Of a DNA stretch of 64,000 bases, positions 41,995 through 57,643 are shown piece by piece. Every line of letters starts with the position of its first letter. The first letter of the stretch is position 1. Source of the stretch: Pectinophora gossypiella (Eukaryota; Arthropoda; Insecta; Lepidoptera; Gelechiidae); the NCBI RefSeq assembly GCF_024362695.1, contig NC_065422.1, positions 5,021,534 to 5,085,533 of the forward strand. Direction: 5' to 3'. Position numbers and translations under genes: made by a program. The notes under the pieces were generated by a model. The model saw only the letters and a list, made by a program, of their open reading frames with translations, did no database searches and was not told where the DNA came from.

Positions 41995-44900
41995 GTAAGT
42001 GACGAAACTTAATTAGTCAGATTATTGTATAAGTAGATAAAGTTATAATCCCCAAGGGAATAAACAAGTTAAAAAAAAGTTATGAAATTGCTAATGTATA
42101 AAACTAAAAAATATCAATCAAGTTATTATACAGGGTGTTAGTGACATCGTAACGAAAACTTTGAGGGGTGATTGAAGCCATGATTCTGAGTTGATATCAA
42201 GTGAAATATGTAAGTACGCCTAAATCTTTAAGACTACGCAACGGATTTTGATGCGTTTTTTTAATAGATAGAGTGATTCAAAAGGAAGGTTTAAATATGT
42301 GTAATAACATCCATTAAATAGTGGAGTAATACTGTTATTTTTGAGGCTTTTAATGTGATGTCGTAAATAATTTTCCTCAGCATTGCACCCGAGCGAAGCC
42401 GGGGCGGGTCGCTAGTACAAAATATATTATAATAAAAATATTGTTTTCTATTGTGGGACTTTTTTGGTATGGATTCTCTATTGGGAATAACGGGAATGGA
42501 CTTATGTGGTCTTCGCCCCTCATCCCGCGTAAAACGATATCTACTTAATTGCTTTTACGATGTAACATAGGCAATGCGAGCGCCAATTTCCTGCCACCAT
42601 CCTTTCCTGGCAAATATTTGTAAGAGGGAACTGGGATTAATTATTATCGCCCTAGACTCATGAAATAGTTACCTAATGGTAGGTACTTGTGAGTGTTAGT
42701 GTTCGGACCACGAACAAAATATAAAAATGTCTATGGTTTTGTTACTATTAAAAAGGTATTGTCATAGACAAATAGTGGACTTCCTTCTTGGCATCAAAAA
42801 TGGATGCATAATCAATATCTTCTTGTGTTAAAAAATTATCTAAAACAATACTAAAAATATATGGTGATTTATAAAATAATAATAATAAAAGTGTAAAATG
42901 TGTGAATAAGTAAAAGAAAACAATAAACTTTAAAATATTCCTTTATGTGGTCGTTTAATTACCAGCACACCACTCAACCATCACATCTAGAACGCCACAG
43001 TTAGTGATATCATAACGAAAACTTTGAGGGATGATTCTGAGTTGATATGAAGTAGATTTTTATGTCGCAAAAGTATGGAATTGAAAATAATTAAAAAAAA
43101 CACACACAAAAAACATCAATTTAGCGACGGAGGAATACTGAGGGGGATGATTCAGACCATGATTTTGAGTCGATATCAAGAAGGATTTTCCGTCGCCAAA
43201 TTCATGTATTTTGTGTTTCATTTAAATTATTTTCATTTTATACTTTTGCGACGGTAAATACCACATTATATTCACACTGAATAATGAGCTGAATTATCCT
43301 TCAAAGTTTTCGTTACGATGTCACTTACACCCTGTATACTATACACATCTGCATACCCCGTCGGCGATACACGCGTGATGTTATGTGCTAATATTTTTCA
43401 TAATAAGAGAGGAAAAAAGAGATATACCTATCTTCTTGCGATTTTACTTACGTCTATGGTTTTACATAATGCTAAGCATGGCAGCAAGTTGTCTGCTAAT
43501 CCGTTTTGCCGACCCCACCGCACTTTCCTGAGTATTCCCGCTGACGACGGAAAATCTGCTTGGGTGAATAAATGAGATTAGCTGATGTCTCTATCTTGTT
43601 AATGTCGATAATATGGCTGAGAGCGGTCGTGAACATCGGCATTCTGGGCACATGGGTTTTTTTTAAAACGGTACGGATCGTAGATTTGTCTTATACACAT
43701 TAAAATTAACACACTTGCACGTACACACACACGCACACACGCACGCACACAAGCACGCACACACGCACGCACTAACACGCACACACACACGTGGCACGTT
43801 TGCATTAACTCCTTGACCGGAGCGCTGAGGGTTCTCACCTACAAAATTTAAGACAACAGGCCTAAAGTTGTTCAATCGGCCGCGATTCTCGGCTCAGTGC
43901 GTCGCCTGAGATGATTTATATATGAAAAAACTAATCGGTACTAGATATAAGCGCTAAATGAGGGAGGGAAATCGTCGACCACACCGCCGGAGTGGGTATC
44001 GGGGTCCTGAAGTGTTTGTTGTCGCGAGCTGATTGGCCCTATGGCTAGAGTAATCGGGTCGTCTTTCGGGCGCCAATACTTTTTTTAGTACTGTCCCTAA
44101 GTGGGATGTATTCGGAACCCGCAAGTACCAGGGGATTTTGGTAGTGCGCAACAGAATCGAAAAACGTTTGGGACAAGCGAGCCAGTGAGGGGAATTTTGT
44201 ATGACACCGCAAACCGAAATGCCTCTGCTCGCTTCTCTTGAATAACAGAATCTTGTTAAGCTTACGCGCGGCGTGAGCCTCGACAACGTGCTTACGGTAA
44301 TCCTATCGGGGAAAATTCAAATTCAAATTTAAAAATATCTTTATTCTGTAGGTAACATAGTTACACTTTGAATCGTCAATTTATACATAACGAACGTCTC
44401 ATCCGCCTTCAACTACTGCAGCTTCTCACAACCTATACATATAGCCGGGGAAAAGAAGCTGCAAGAAAAACCTCGGCACAGGGCCCTAGATGTTCTTTAA
44501 AAAAAAAACATAAAATATTTTTATACAATTGAGTAATCTAGCTGCCTAATATCAGTTCTCAGACAGTTAATCCCATGCATTTATATCTTCTAAATAATCA
44601 CTAACTAAATGATACAGCTTTGGGCCGGTCGAACTTTAAATGCGTTTGCGAATGAATTCTATTCACGGGTACATGTACTAACATAAGTACCAACATTAGT
44701 ACATGTACTCGCCTAGGCCAGCGTTTTCAGGTCCCGCGTTTATGATTTACTAGTGGAAAGGTTTTTTCCTGCTAATTCCCGTTCCCGTAGGAATTTCGGG
44801 AATTCCTTTCTTAGTGCACCTCTACCGTACCTAAGCTACGTCCCTTCCGAATTTCAAGTGCCTACGTTTAGCCGTTTAGACTGTGCGTTGATATGTCAGT

Positions 44901-47900
44901 CAGTCAGTTTCTCCTTTTATATATTTAGAAGATAAGTTAAAGTTTACTTTATTGCACACACAAAAACACAAAAAAATATAAAGACATGCCTATTTAGCAA
45001 CGCAAAAAAGACTTACCCGTCTTTATTTAAAAAAATAAAAAGAGAACGTCAACGATCTCGGACGTGCACGCTTCCATAAATAGGTACTTAGTACTTACTC
45101 ATTTACTTACTTACTTACCTGAAGTGTGTTCGTAAGTATACAGACGAATTGAAATCATGCGAAAAAGCGTCTAAAGTGCGACTGGTTGGATACTGAGTAG
45201 GGTCTGACTTGCGGTATTCCACTCTAGAATTCTTTTAGCCGAACGATTTACTTAAATGGTTTTTGGTCAAATGCCTTTGACTTCTTCTTAGTGGGGCGGG
45301 TTTTGCTTCATCTCGAATGAGGGACTTTCTAGCCTATGTTCTCCACAATTGCCTTACAAACAATATTCTATTCTTATCACAAGAACTATTTTAATATTTC
45401 AATCAATCAATCAATCAATATAACTTTATTGCACAACGACATATACAAAGGACATAAACAAACGAATAAAAACCATAAGCACAATAGGCGGCCTTATTGC
45501 TAAACAACAATTTCTGCCAGGCAACCTTAGGGTGAAAGAAGATTATGCATTGGAGCATGGGCTGGTCCGATAAACATTATAATGATACCAACATAACTAA
45601 AAAGAATAATAAACTTAATCTAATATAATATATTAATAAATATATTCAATATATTATTATTATTAAATATATTCTTTATATACACCGCATCCTTCTAATT
45701 GTATGTGGGATTTCTAGCGAAGGTAAAACCTATTTTAGACGATGATAGATACGCAATAATTACTCATTATTCTGTGGCACAAGGTTAGAATGAGATTCTT
45801 GTATGAAATGTCCAGGTTGTGACAAGGGTTAATACACTCAGTACGTAAAATACCTTTTTCTGCACGGGGTATTCTTTTAGTATTAGGTAAATGGAGGAAA
45901 ATTATTCAAAAGAATTTTATCAACTGTCGACTCACGTGAACGTTTTTGACATGAGATGTGTCAATAGCCGAGATTGACAGTCCTCCGAGACAATGAATTG
46001 TGTACGAGACAATAGCATTTACTTATTATGATTTTATTGCGTAAAAGCGAAACAAATGAAGATAAGTACATGAACATAATTTTGTAAACTTTCTTTTCGA
46101 ATAAAGATTATTATTATTATTATGAAGTCACGCCCGTAAGAATGGGGTGGTTAAACGCAAGTAATCAAAGGCCCCCACTGCAGCCACTTTTGTGAAACTA
46201 AAAGTGATGGTGACTAGGAATCCTATCCCCAATAATATTATCTAGTCCATCATGTTATAAAAATCCCTCTGTCGGATTTTTCGACGTGCTCAAGAACTAA
46301 ACTTCTAGAACTGCCAGTTGGGCGCGAACCTCGGGTCAGGGCGACGTCTGAGAGGAAGAATATTTGAAAGAATTAATCGACCCTAGTGGGTCTAGCGCTG
46401 AGGGAAATCGTCGACCTAGCGCGGGCGGGGTCGGTATTGGGGTTCTGAAGTGTTTGGTGTCGCGAGCTGATTGGCCGCCTCTATAGTTAGAGTAATCGGG
46501 TCGTCGTGATCGTATATTACGTCCTTCGGAACACAGTCTGCGCGCTCGCTCCCTTAGGTGCCTACTTCTTAACGGCTTAGGGCTAAGACTAAAGTAAGAC
46601 CCAGAGGGGATGAGACCGGCGCCTGATACGAAATGGTACGGGGTAGATATTTACCGTGCTAAAAGTACTTATGTAGTAGTATTTTTTACTCTATGCTACT
46701 ATTGCAAACATGTAAATTCAGTTTTTGCCTTTGTAGAGATGTGCTAAATAACTCTTTGCCTTTTGAAGCAAGGGCTATATTGTAATAGAATGGAGATGGA
46801 TAAAAGCGAATGATAAAGCGGACTTGATAAAAAGCTGTTGAGGGGGCCTTTATGTAAATTTTAATAGGCTGTATCAGATAAATTATATTGAAAGGGTTAG
46901 TTTAAGGGACGCCCGATTCGGAGGCCGTATTAGTCGTCTCGAAATACTTTACGACGCTGACATAGAATAAGGAATAAATACTACGTATAGAACGGCAACT
47001 CTCCGCTCCCCACCAACGTCTGAGCTAGGTTTACCTCACCCCCCTCGAACATAGTTTAGACTTGAATCGTATGGTGTGAGACGTCACACACACAGATGCG
47101 CGTGTATGAATAACGTCAATGTGTGGTGTCTGTGTAAAAGGAGGTTGTTTGTATGAAGTGTCCGGGGTGTGACGCGGTTATGAAATTGCAAACTCAATCA
47201 CTTATTGTCCAAACATACACACTCACGCCTATTTCCCACCGGGGTAAGCAGAGACTAGAGAATTCCATTTGCTCCGATCCTGACATACTTCTCTTCCTCC
47301 ACATTCATCAATCGTTTCATTCACGCACGCCGGTTCAGTAGATCGTACTGAACCTTTTCTAAGGACATCTCCATTTGGTCAATGTACGTTCTTCTGGTTC
47401 TTCATCCGCGATTTTTTAAAGATGTCGCACCCCTTAGGAAATATTATTGCTTATAGAAGAACCAAAAAATATAAGAAGTGAGACAATTGATAGTTTTTAA
47501 CATAATTTGTTTTAAATTTGTAACATTTTCTTCATATTCAAGTCGCATGTCGATGCGTGCACGAGGAACCTTAACTGGTCGGTCAAATGACAATGGGCAC
47601 TTTTGTATGAAACTTGGTCCAAGAACCTCCACTGATGAGACTTATATGTAATGAAAGCTTATGCTTTCCCTATGATTCTGGCAAAGTCCTATCAGATTCT
47701 GTCCCGGGGTTCTTTTTTTACGGCCATGTTTGTCCTGGCTAAAAATGTGATAAAATACAGTGGGAGCTAAAATCGACTCAAGATGTGTTGCTGGATAACT
47801 AAGTCTACATAAATAATTATGTATCATATTGTATATCATTTTAAAGAGGATCTTTTCCAGAATCCAAAACATAAAAAAAAACAAAAAAAAATCTTTTTGT

Positions 47901-50900
47901 AAGCGAATTATAGTCAATTTATATCTGCAGCGCCATTGTTTCTCGGTAGCTAAGTTCAAGTTTCATGCCTTTTACCCCTTCCAAAAGTATCTTACCGATT
48001 TTTTTTATATTGCTTCCGGAATTTGATCTGAGTGATAATAACAAGAAAAATAAATAAACACCTCTCCGATAGAGACCGGCTAAGCTATTGCCTATTGCAA
48101 GAAATCGTCATCATTAGCAAGTCATTACGGTATTGCATATTATAAGCTTATCAGCAACTTGGAACTTGGTCCAAGAACCTCCACTGGTGAGATTTGCATG
48201 TAATGATAGCTTATACTTGTCCTATGATTCTGGCAAAGTTCTATCAAACACTGTCCTAGGGTTTTTTTACGGCCATGTTTGTCCTGAGTGTACAGTAGTG
48301 GACTGCAAAATCACCTCAGGATTTGTTGTCGATAAACTATTTAACTAAGGCTATATACATAATTATATATCATAATGTATATCAATTTTAAAGGGGAAGG
48401 TTATCAGAATCTGAAACACAAATAAAAAAATGCATTAAGTAAGTATGTAAACGACTTTTAGCCAACTCACGTCCGTAGCACCATTTTTCTCAGCAGCTAC
48501 GTACGAGTTTCGCGCCTTCCAACCTTTCCAAAGAAGCCCAATCATTTTTTCCTTCTTCTGATATTGCATTCTTAACCTGACAAGACTAAGTGACAAAAAC
48601 AAGAAATAAAATAGATACCATTCCGATAGAGGCCGCGTAAGCTATGGACCTATTGCAAGATAACGTACTCAAAGGCTAGTCATTATAATCCAACAGACGT
48701 AACATGATTAGAATGCGGGAGGACGCAAATGTAGTATGTTTTCTTTCACCACAATCTTGTTTTATTAATCCAGGCTTATATCTTGTCTTATAAACAATGC
48801 CGAATGGTACAACAAACGTATCGTAAACGTAAGGTTGCCTGGTAGTAATTGCTACCTTGGCAATAAAGCCGCCTTTTGCACCAGTTATTGCCTGAACTTG
48901 TTTAATGTGTTTCTTTTGTATACAATAGAGTCATTGTATTGCATCTTGATTAGAATGACTTATTTCTTGTTTCTCTCGTACTAAGCTGTATAGTTGTATA
49001 GTTGTATTGCTGTTAGTGTTAAAGAGACACATATTTCGTCTCTTTCGCATAAGGCGATGTACTACATTTCCGTCCCGCCGCATTCTAATCATGTTACGTC
49101 TGTTGGATTATAATGACTAGCCTTTGAGTACGTTATCTTGCAATAGGTCCATAGCTTACGCGGCCTCTATCGGAATGGTATCTATTTTTTTTTTTTTCTT
49201 TGTTGTCACTTGTCAGGTTAAGAATGTAATATCAGAAGAAGGAAAAAATGATTGGGCTTCTTTGGAAAGGTTGGAAGGCGCGAAACTCGTACGTAGCTGC
49301 TGAGAAAAATGGTGCTACGGACGTGAGTTGGCTAAAAGTCGTTTACATAATGCATTTTTTTTATTTGTGTTTCTGATTCTGATAACCTTTCCCTTTAAAA
49401 TTGATATACATTATGATATATAATTATGTATATAGACTTAGTTAAATAGTTTTTCGACAACAAATCCTGAGGTGATTTTGCAGTCCACTACTGTACACTC
49501 AGGACAAACATGGCCGTAAAAAAACCCTAGGACAGAGTTTGATAGAACTTTGCCAGAATCATAGGACAAGTATAAGCTATCATTACATGCAAGTCTCACC
49601 AGTGGAGGTTCTTGGACCAAGTTCCAAGTTGCTGATAAGCTTATAATATGCAATACCGTAATGACTTGCTAATGATGACGATTTCTTGCAATAGGCAATA
49701 GCTTAGCCGGTCTCTATCGGAGAGGTGTTTATTTATTTTTCTTGTTATTATCACTCAGATCAAATTCCGGAAGCAATATAAAAAAATCGGTAAGATACTT
49801 TTGGAAGGGGTAAAATGCATGAAACTTGAACTTAGCTACCGAGAAACAATGGCGCTGCAGATATAAATTGACTATAATTCGCTTACAAAAAGATTTTTTT
49901 TTTGTTTTTTTTTTTTATGTTTCGGATTCTGGAAAAGATCCTCTTTAAAATGATATACAATATGATACATAATTATTTATGTAGACTTTGTTATCCAGCA
50001 ACAAATCTTGAGCCGATTTTAGCTCCCACTGTATTTTATCACATTTTTAGCCAGGACAAACATGGCCGTAAAAAAAGAACCCCGGGACAGAATCTGATAG
50101 TACTTTGCCAGATTCCTATGAATCTGCAAATCATCATCATCTCATCTTTCCCTATGGAAAGCATAAGCTTTCATTACATATAAGTCTCATCAGTGGAGGT
50201 TCTTGGACCAGATTCGCCCATTCTCCTTTGATAACTGACGCTTTGACATTAAGGCTGTGTTTCCATTGACGCGGAGCTGTGCGGAGAGGAGCGGAGATGT
50301 GCAGGAATCGACCAATCACCGTGAGGGAGAGAGTGATAGAGCGTCTTCGTTTTTCGCTCTCTCGAACGCTGTGATTGGTCAAATCCGCACATCTCCGCTC
50401 TTCTGCGCCCATCTCCGCGTCAGTGGAAACCCGGCCTGACTCGCTCTACTCGCGCAGCTAGGCCTGCAGAGTACTTACAAGAAAAAGCAATTTGGAAAAA
50501 GAAGAAGCCAATGTCCTTACTGTTAGAATGTTCCCACTTTTTCTAACATTTCCTACAACGCCACACTACTCCTTAAAAGTTATAACCTGGAGATAAATAA
50601 AGCCATTGGCACTGGCCACAGGGCCTCTAGGCTCATGCAAAGCAATAATGAATCCTGTAATATGTTGTTTTTTTATTTTTAGCTTCCTAATTTTCCGGCC
50701 CAATAAGGAGAAAATCACTACATAGTATAAAACAAAGTCGCTTTTTCTGTCTCTAAATCCCTATGTACGCTAAATCTTTACAATTACGCAACGGATTTTG
50801 AAGCGTTTTTTTATAGATAGATTCAAGAGGAAGGTTTATAATGTATAATAACATCTATTAAATAGCGGAGAAATACTGTTATTTTTGAGGTTTTTAATGT

Positions 50901-53900
50901 GTTGTCGTAAATAATTTCATTTTTTTCCTAAGCATTGCACCCGAGCAAAGCCGGGGCGGGTCGCTAGTCTACAATAAATTAAGTACACGTCAGAAAAACG
51001 CCCGATTCTGTTACGAGATTCTCACCCCAACCCTCTTTAACCCTTTACAAAAAGTAAAAGATTGCCTAAACATGTTTTTAGCATTCTGTTTTTGTCCTTC
51101 TATCAGACTGGTGTTTTATCGAATAGATTATTATATAGTTTGTTTAGCACCCTGTCCATCTTAATTTATACAGGGTGTTAGTGACGTCGAATCCCGGTGG
51201 GGCATATCACAAAAACACTATGTGATTCCTAGTTTGGTTAGGACATTGGTTGTCCGAAAGTAAGACGATCCGTGCTTCGGAACGCACGTTAATCCGTTGA
51301 TCCCGGTTACTAATATTTGATGATAGTACGTAGTCGTTACCTGAGTCAGGGGTCTTTGGCGGCTCAATACCAACCCTGACACCAGGGTTGATGAGGTTGG
51401 TAATCCATCTCACAACCCAAACGGTGGAAGAAGAGTGACATCGTAACGAAAACTTTGAGGGATGATTCAGATCATGATTCTAAGTTGATATCAAGTAGAA
51501 TTTTCCGTGGCAAAAGTATGAAATTGAAAATATTAATTAAAAAAAAAACACTAAAATTTTTTTAATTTTTCGACAGGAAATTCTACATGATATCGACTCA
51601 GAATCATGGTCTGAATCATCCCCCTCAGTGTTCGTGACGATGTCAATAACACCCTGTATACTGGAAATATATAAATTTCCATTTTTCTTTCCCAGACTTC
51701 TCTTGTTTACAGTTGGCTAACAGACTGTGTAGTAATAGAGTGTCTGTCAGAAGCGCCGGTCGCTCGTATTTTACCGGCATATTTTCAGTTGAATTATTGA
51801 GCACTTGAATACTTGGCACCCACTACGGTCGATTAATTTCATCTCAGACGACGCCCTGAGCCGAGGTTCGCGCCCAACTGGGCACCCTCAGGCCTGTTGT
51901 CTTAAACGTTGTACCGGGTGAGCCTTCAGCGCTCCCCATTTGTCCGGCCAAGTAGTTAATGCCATCTGCGGCAAATCTACTATAAGTCACGCCAAAAAGA
52001 AAAAAACCTTGGCAGCTCAAACTAATTAAATTCCAGTTTTTGTTCACTCTCACTAATAAATTATTTACGACTCGTTTCACTAAAACCTTTTTTGGGAATA
52101 ATAAAATACCTAAGTACTATTTAATACGAATTATACCAACCCGGTATATAACATAACACGTAAGAAGCATTCATTTGGAGTAGAATCATCATCCCCCTAG
52201 CATTATCCCGTTTTTCACAGGGTCCGCTTACCTAACCTGAAGATCGGGTCCGGTTTTTTACAGAAGCGACTGCCTGTTGACCTTCCAACCCGCAAACGGG
52301 AAACCAGCCCATTACAGGTTAGGTCGAAACACACATACCTCCGAAAGTTCATTTCATGTAGAATAACTTTGAAATTTTCTGCTTTTTAATGCTCACAGAA
52401 AATAAAGGCGAAATGTTATGAACCCTCTTTAACCGTGGTCCCGTTAAGGTGACCCATTAACGGGACCACGGTTAATTTTATTTACCCGTTGACCAATGAC
52501 ACTAGGGATTGCTAATTGATAAATTGATAGCAGATCAGTCGATAAAAATAAATAAATCCAATCCATCAATTACGTGAGGCTGCAACTAAGGGACTAAGGA
52601 GATAAAATAAGATATTTCATACATTTTGTTACAAGTTTATTATCTTAGTTTTTCTAAGGCATAACCCACAGATAATTTGTATTAATAACGCTATTTGTAT
52701 TGAAACCTAGGGTCTGTTGTCGAAATTTAAGAACACTCAACAGTAGCGACACCTGATGGGAGAAATAGGCAGTGTTTATCCTCATTGTTGTGGGGCGCAG
52801 AGTACCGTTCAATACGTTATTATTCTATAGTACTCTACGCTCGTACCGAGACACGTTTAAGGGATAAGGGAAATAAATACCCAGGTATCAGGTGTACCGG
52901 GTTCAACGTCAGTATACAAACAATATAACATCATCAACATAAGTTGCGAAATAGGCTCCACGCGATGGAAATTTTGGGCACTTGAGATCCGTCTTAACAG
53001 CTTTGAAATAGACTACTCTAAGCGCAATCCCACTCGCATCACACACAGTACGGGGCGGAAGGCAAGAGGGAAACCACTGCCCTATTTTTCCCTAAAAAAG
53101 TAGCACGGAGAATGCTATACCGACAAGAGCGTGGCTCTTAAATTAGTTATGATGAAATACATATTACAGCAAAAAAAAAATTCAATATTGTTTGAGTTAT
53201 TCTACGTATCTACGTATTCAAAGGGATGGAAACAATATATTATACTTACCTTTGATAATTATGTTACTGTACGGGGAAGTGAAACAGGATATTTAAAAAC
53301 AAAATTACGCATATGACATACGACTATAATAGGTACTTATGTAATAAGGTAGATGAGGAAATTAAAACGGATATTAAAAAAACGCTTGCATGGTTCACGT
53401 GTCTGGTAAAAACATACCGGGAACGGACTTTAAAAGACCGCGCCATACACGCCCAGATTACTAAGTACATACATACACATAAACTCACGCCTATTTCCCA
53501 CCGGGGTAAGCAGATACTATAGAATTCCATTTGCTTCGATCCTGACACACTTCTCTTGCTTCCTCCACATTCATCAATCGCTTCATACACGCACGCCGGT
53601 TCAGATTAGATCGTATTAAACATTTTCTAAGAACATCTCCAATTTGGTCATCGTAAGTTCTTCTCGGTTTTTCTCTGCCAGCCCTACCATCAACTGTCGC
53701 TTTATATACCGCTTTTGCAATTCTATTATCCTTCATCCGCTCTACGTGTCCAAACCAACCTAACATTCCCTTCTCAATCTTAGTCACTATATCGTCTTTT
53801 ACACCACATCTCTGTCTTATCACACTGTTTCTCACTAAGTTTACTAAGTTCATTCGCGAAATTAAAAACTGGAATACAAAAAATGGAACACTCGCGGCAT

Positions 53901-56900
53901 CGCCTCTGTGTGATTTGTTTAAGCTCAGTTCTAGTTCAGTTTCATAGAAATCTTTTCTAACGAAAATCAGTGTGAACTGGCTCTTAAGTAAGAATTTTAT
54001 ATTATTTTGTTTTAGGTTTACGCGGTTATTATTATAATTAACACACATAACAACGGGTTCTTACCGCGTTTAAATCAGGGATATGAGACTCCCGATATTT
54101 CGACACTGCTGCAAAGATCACGGGATGACTGATTTAAACGCGGTAAGAACCCGTTATTATGTGTTTTAATTAAGTTTATATTATGTGATTGACTAGGTAT
54201 GATATGTTATTGTTGATATTAAGCATGGCTCCGACAACACAATACATTTTTATAACATAACATAAGCTCACGGCTGTATCCCATTTGGGTTAGTCAGAGG
54301 TAGTGGCGGTTCTAGGGTGGTGCGAGGTGTGTCACCGCCCCGGGCGCCGAAACAGGGGGGCGTGGGGGGCAAAATCAACCAAGACTGGTTCACCCTGGCC
54401 GCAAGCTAACTTCATGGTTAGATTGCTCATACCTGGTGGCCGTAAACATTTTTATTTTTATTTTAAGGGGCTGAGGGGTGCCACTCTGAGGTCTCGCACC
54501 TCCTAAATATTTTGCTAGGCCGCCACTGGTCAGAGGTACATCCATACACACATCACCGACCTTTCTGTAGATAGGTGGTGAGCCGTATCGCCGTTTGTAA
54601 TGGTCATAAATGAACCATTATAATAATAATGTGCATTTCTCTAAAAGAATGCGATAAGTTAAAAAAAATTACCCAGCCGGCGAAGGCTCGGGACGCTGCG
54701 CTATTTTTACCCGACTGCGGGGAAGCAAAAAAAAGGGTTATGTTCAGCACTGTACGTACATGTGTCCCCCTATAAACCACTTATTATTCAAAGTATTTAC
54801 TGGTATCTGCGTAGGTTCATCCAAATTATCCGAGAAACAGTTTAAAACGGCGGAATTCTGTTCAAGGCATACTTCGATATTGAGAATTTATTTTAATCTA
54901 TGGTGAAGGCTTGTGGTCGAGCTTCTGTCATTGGCATATTTTACTCACCAAATTGAAATTTAATTAAGTTATAATGAGATGTAGCTGGTAGAGTCAGAAA
55001 GCCGGAGGCATATCGTGAACTCATCCGGATAAACATTTGGATGTGAGCAGGCGAGTAAAAACTTTTTAAAAGTTTATTTTTGTCATCTCTTTTGAGCAGA
55101 GGGATTTAAATGTCTGAATAGCCTTTTAAACTTCTAAAAAAAATTGAGAGGAGTAGAAGAATTAAGGGGAGACTTTACCCAGCAGTGTTAGATTAGCGTG
55201 ACAAGTGATGAGCCGTATCGCCATCATAATGATTGAGCCAGGTGCAAGCCCGTGCATAGAATAAGGAATAATACTACGTATAAAACGCCAACTCTCCCCA
55301 CCAGCGTTTGATCTAAGTTTGCCTCACCCCCCTGGAATACTTTAGCCCTGAATCGTGAATGAGGCGCGAACCGTTGTTTTTAAAATTTATATCGGTTTAA
55401 ATTAAATGTTCCAATTTTAAAAATTGGACAGCCAAGTTCTTTGATCTCACACTAAGTGCCCGCGCTGAAGCGCCTTCGTGGCGCCTAATATTTTTTTCAT
55501 GGTAATTGTTCATCAAAACATGCTAATATTTGTTTGTGATTTGTGTGGTGTTGATTATAAAATCTTCTTTCGTATGTAAACTACCTAAGTAAGTAATGAC
55601 GGTTAAATTGGGTATTGTAATTTTCAGCCCTCAGACGTCACACATACAGATGCGCGTGTACGATAACGTCAATGTGTAGTGTCTGTGAAAAACAAGGTTG
55701 TTTGTATGAAGTCTCCGGGGTGTGGTACCGGGGTTCAGCTCTCCGTTTCAGAACCCCCGTTCGTTATTTTTCCGGTTAGAAATACGGTTGCCGGAACAAT
55801 AAAGTTAATGTAAAGAGGACCCCGTCTCCTATTAATATTATAACGACAAACCAACATGGGCCTCCAGCGAGTCATAGTCTTCACAATTATTATCAATTAC
55901 TTATCTTTTATTTGTTTGTATTTTATGTCCATTTCCGTTTCAAATATTGTACCTATCATACTGAGGTCAACGAACCAATTTGAAAATAATTAATGATTTA
56001 TTCGAAGGTTTGTTAGAGGGTTGACTTTGTAAATGACAAGACTGTTCAAAGGAATTCCGTCCTTAGAAAAACGTTTGAGGTATTATAAATGATACAAAAT
56101 GCTTCCTTCCTCAAATGTTCACCCTTTACCTACCATTGATGTATAATGAGGAGCTCGGTGGCGCAGCAGTTAACGTGCTCGGTGTGCGATTGTTGAAGTA
56201 AAGCAACTTTGTGACCACAAAAAAAAAAGTTTTCATCTCGAGCTCCTCCGTGCTTCGGAAGGCACGTTAAGCCGTTGGTCCCGGCTGCATTAGCAGTCGT
56301 TAATAACCATCAATCCGCACTGGGCCCGCGTGATGGTTAAGGCCCGATCTCCGTATCCATCCATAGGGAAGGCCCGTGCCCCAGCAGTGGGGACGTTAAT
56401 GGGCTGATGATGATGATGTATAATGACTTTTCATTTCTCCGTATTCAGCACAGTACACACGCAGCACCTTACGATCCACACGATCTTCTTCTATCGTGTG
56501 GGTTGTGAGGTGGAGTACACTAACCTCATCAACTCTGGTGTCAGGGTTACTATTGAGCCGCCAAAGGCCCCTGACATGGCTCATGTAACGACTACTTACT
56601 TACATCAGTAAGTAGTAACCGGGACCAACGGCTTAACGTGCCTTCCGAAGCACGGATCATCTTACTTTTTGGACAATCAGGTGATGAGCCTATAATGTCC
56701 TAACCAAACTAGGGATCACAAAGTGATTTTTGTGATATGTCCCCACCGGGATTCAAACCCGGAATTTCCGGATCGTGAGCCCAACGCTCAACCACTGGAC
56801 CACGGAGGCCGTTAAGTACAATCCACACAATAAGAAGAAGACAGTACACACGGTACCTTTTTCAGTGGGTACTATGTTATACGCTCTTGCTGTCATACTT

Positions 56901-57610
56901 ATATGTTACGATCCGATTACTCTAGCCATAGAGGCTGCCAATCAGCTCGCGACAAACACTTCAGGACCCCGATACCGATCCCGCCGACGTGGTCGACGAT
57001 TTCCCTCAATCAGCGCTTATCGCTATCGACCCACTAGGGTCGATTAATTCTTTCAAATATTTTTCCTCTCAGACGACGCGCGACGAGCCGAGGTTCGCGC
57101 CCAACTGGGCACCCTCAGGCCTGTTGTGTTAAACGTTGTACCGGGTGAGAGCCTTCAGCGCTCCCCATTTGTCCGGCCAAATAGTTAATACCATTTGTGG
57201 CAAATCTACAATAAGTCACATCAAAAAAAAGGTGGAAAATCTAAAAGATAATTATGTCTGTTATCCATGAAATTAGAATGTTAAACGAAGGCAATTCTGT
57301 ACAGTGTCATCTATTTTTTTTTTGGGAACGTGGCTTGGAAACTCCCTTATTGCCTTATTACTTGTATTGAAGTTCAATCTGACCTTTTTATATTAGATAG
57401 GTATCTAGGTAGAAGTGGATATTATTAGATACTAAAACTTTTAATATTGTCTCCTCCAACGATTTGCTACTTATCTTTTATTAACTTTGTGAAATAAGTA
57501 TCTAGAACGTCTTTTTTTAATGTAGTCATGAAAGGAGTTTTAAAGTATACACGTGGAACCTCCAGATCGTGACCCCTAACACTCTAACCAATAGACACGG
57601 GCTGTAAGCT

Positions 57611-57643
<33 letters not shown>

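Noticed and set aside
48133..49653. Pair of 71-codon frames with nearly identical products on opposite strands
   Set aside because: They are the same stretch of the two foldback arms; the parallel unit A copies do not keep the frame.
53491..54048. Host gene encoding a 185-residue protein
   Set aside because: The C-terminal two thirds matches the recurring end of an RTE-type LINE; the N-terminal part is random-looking.
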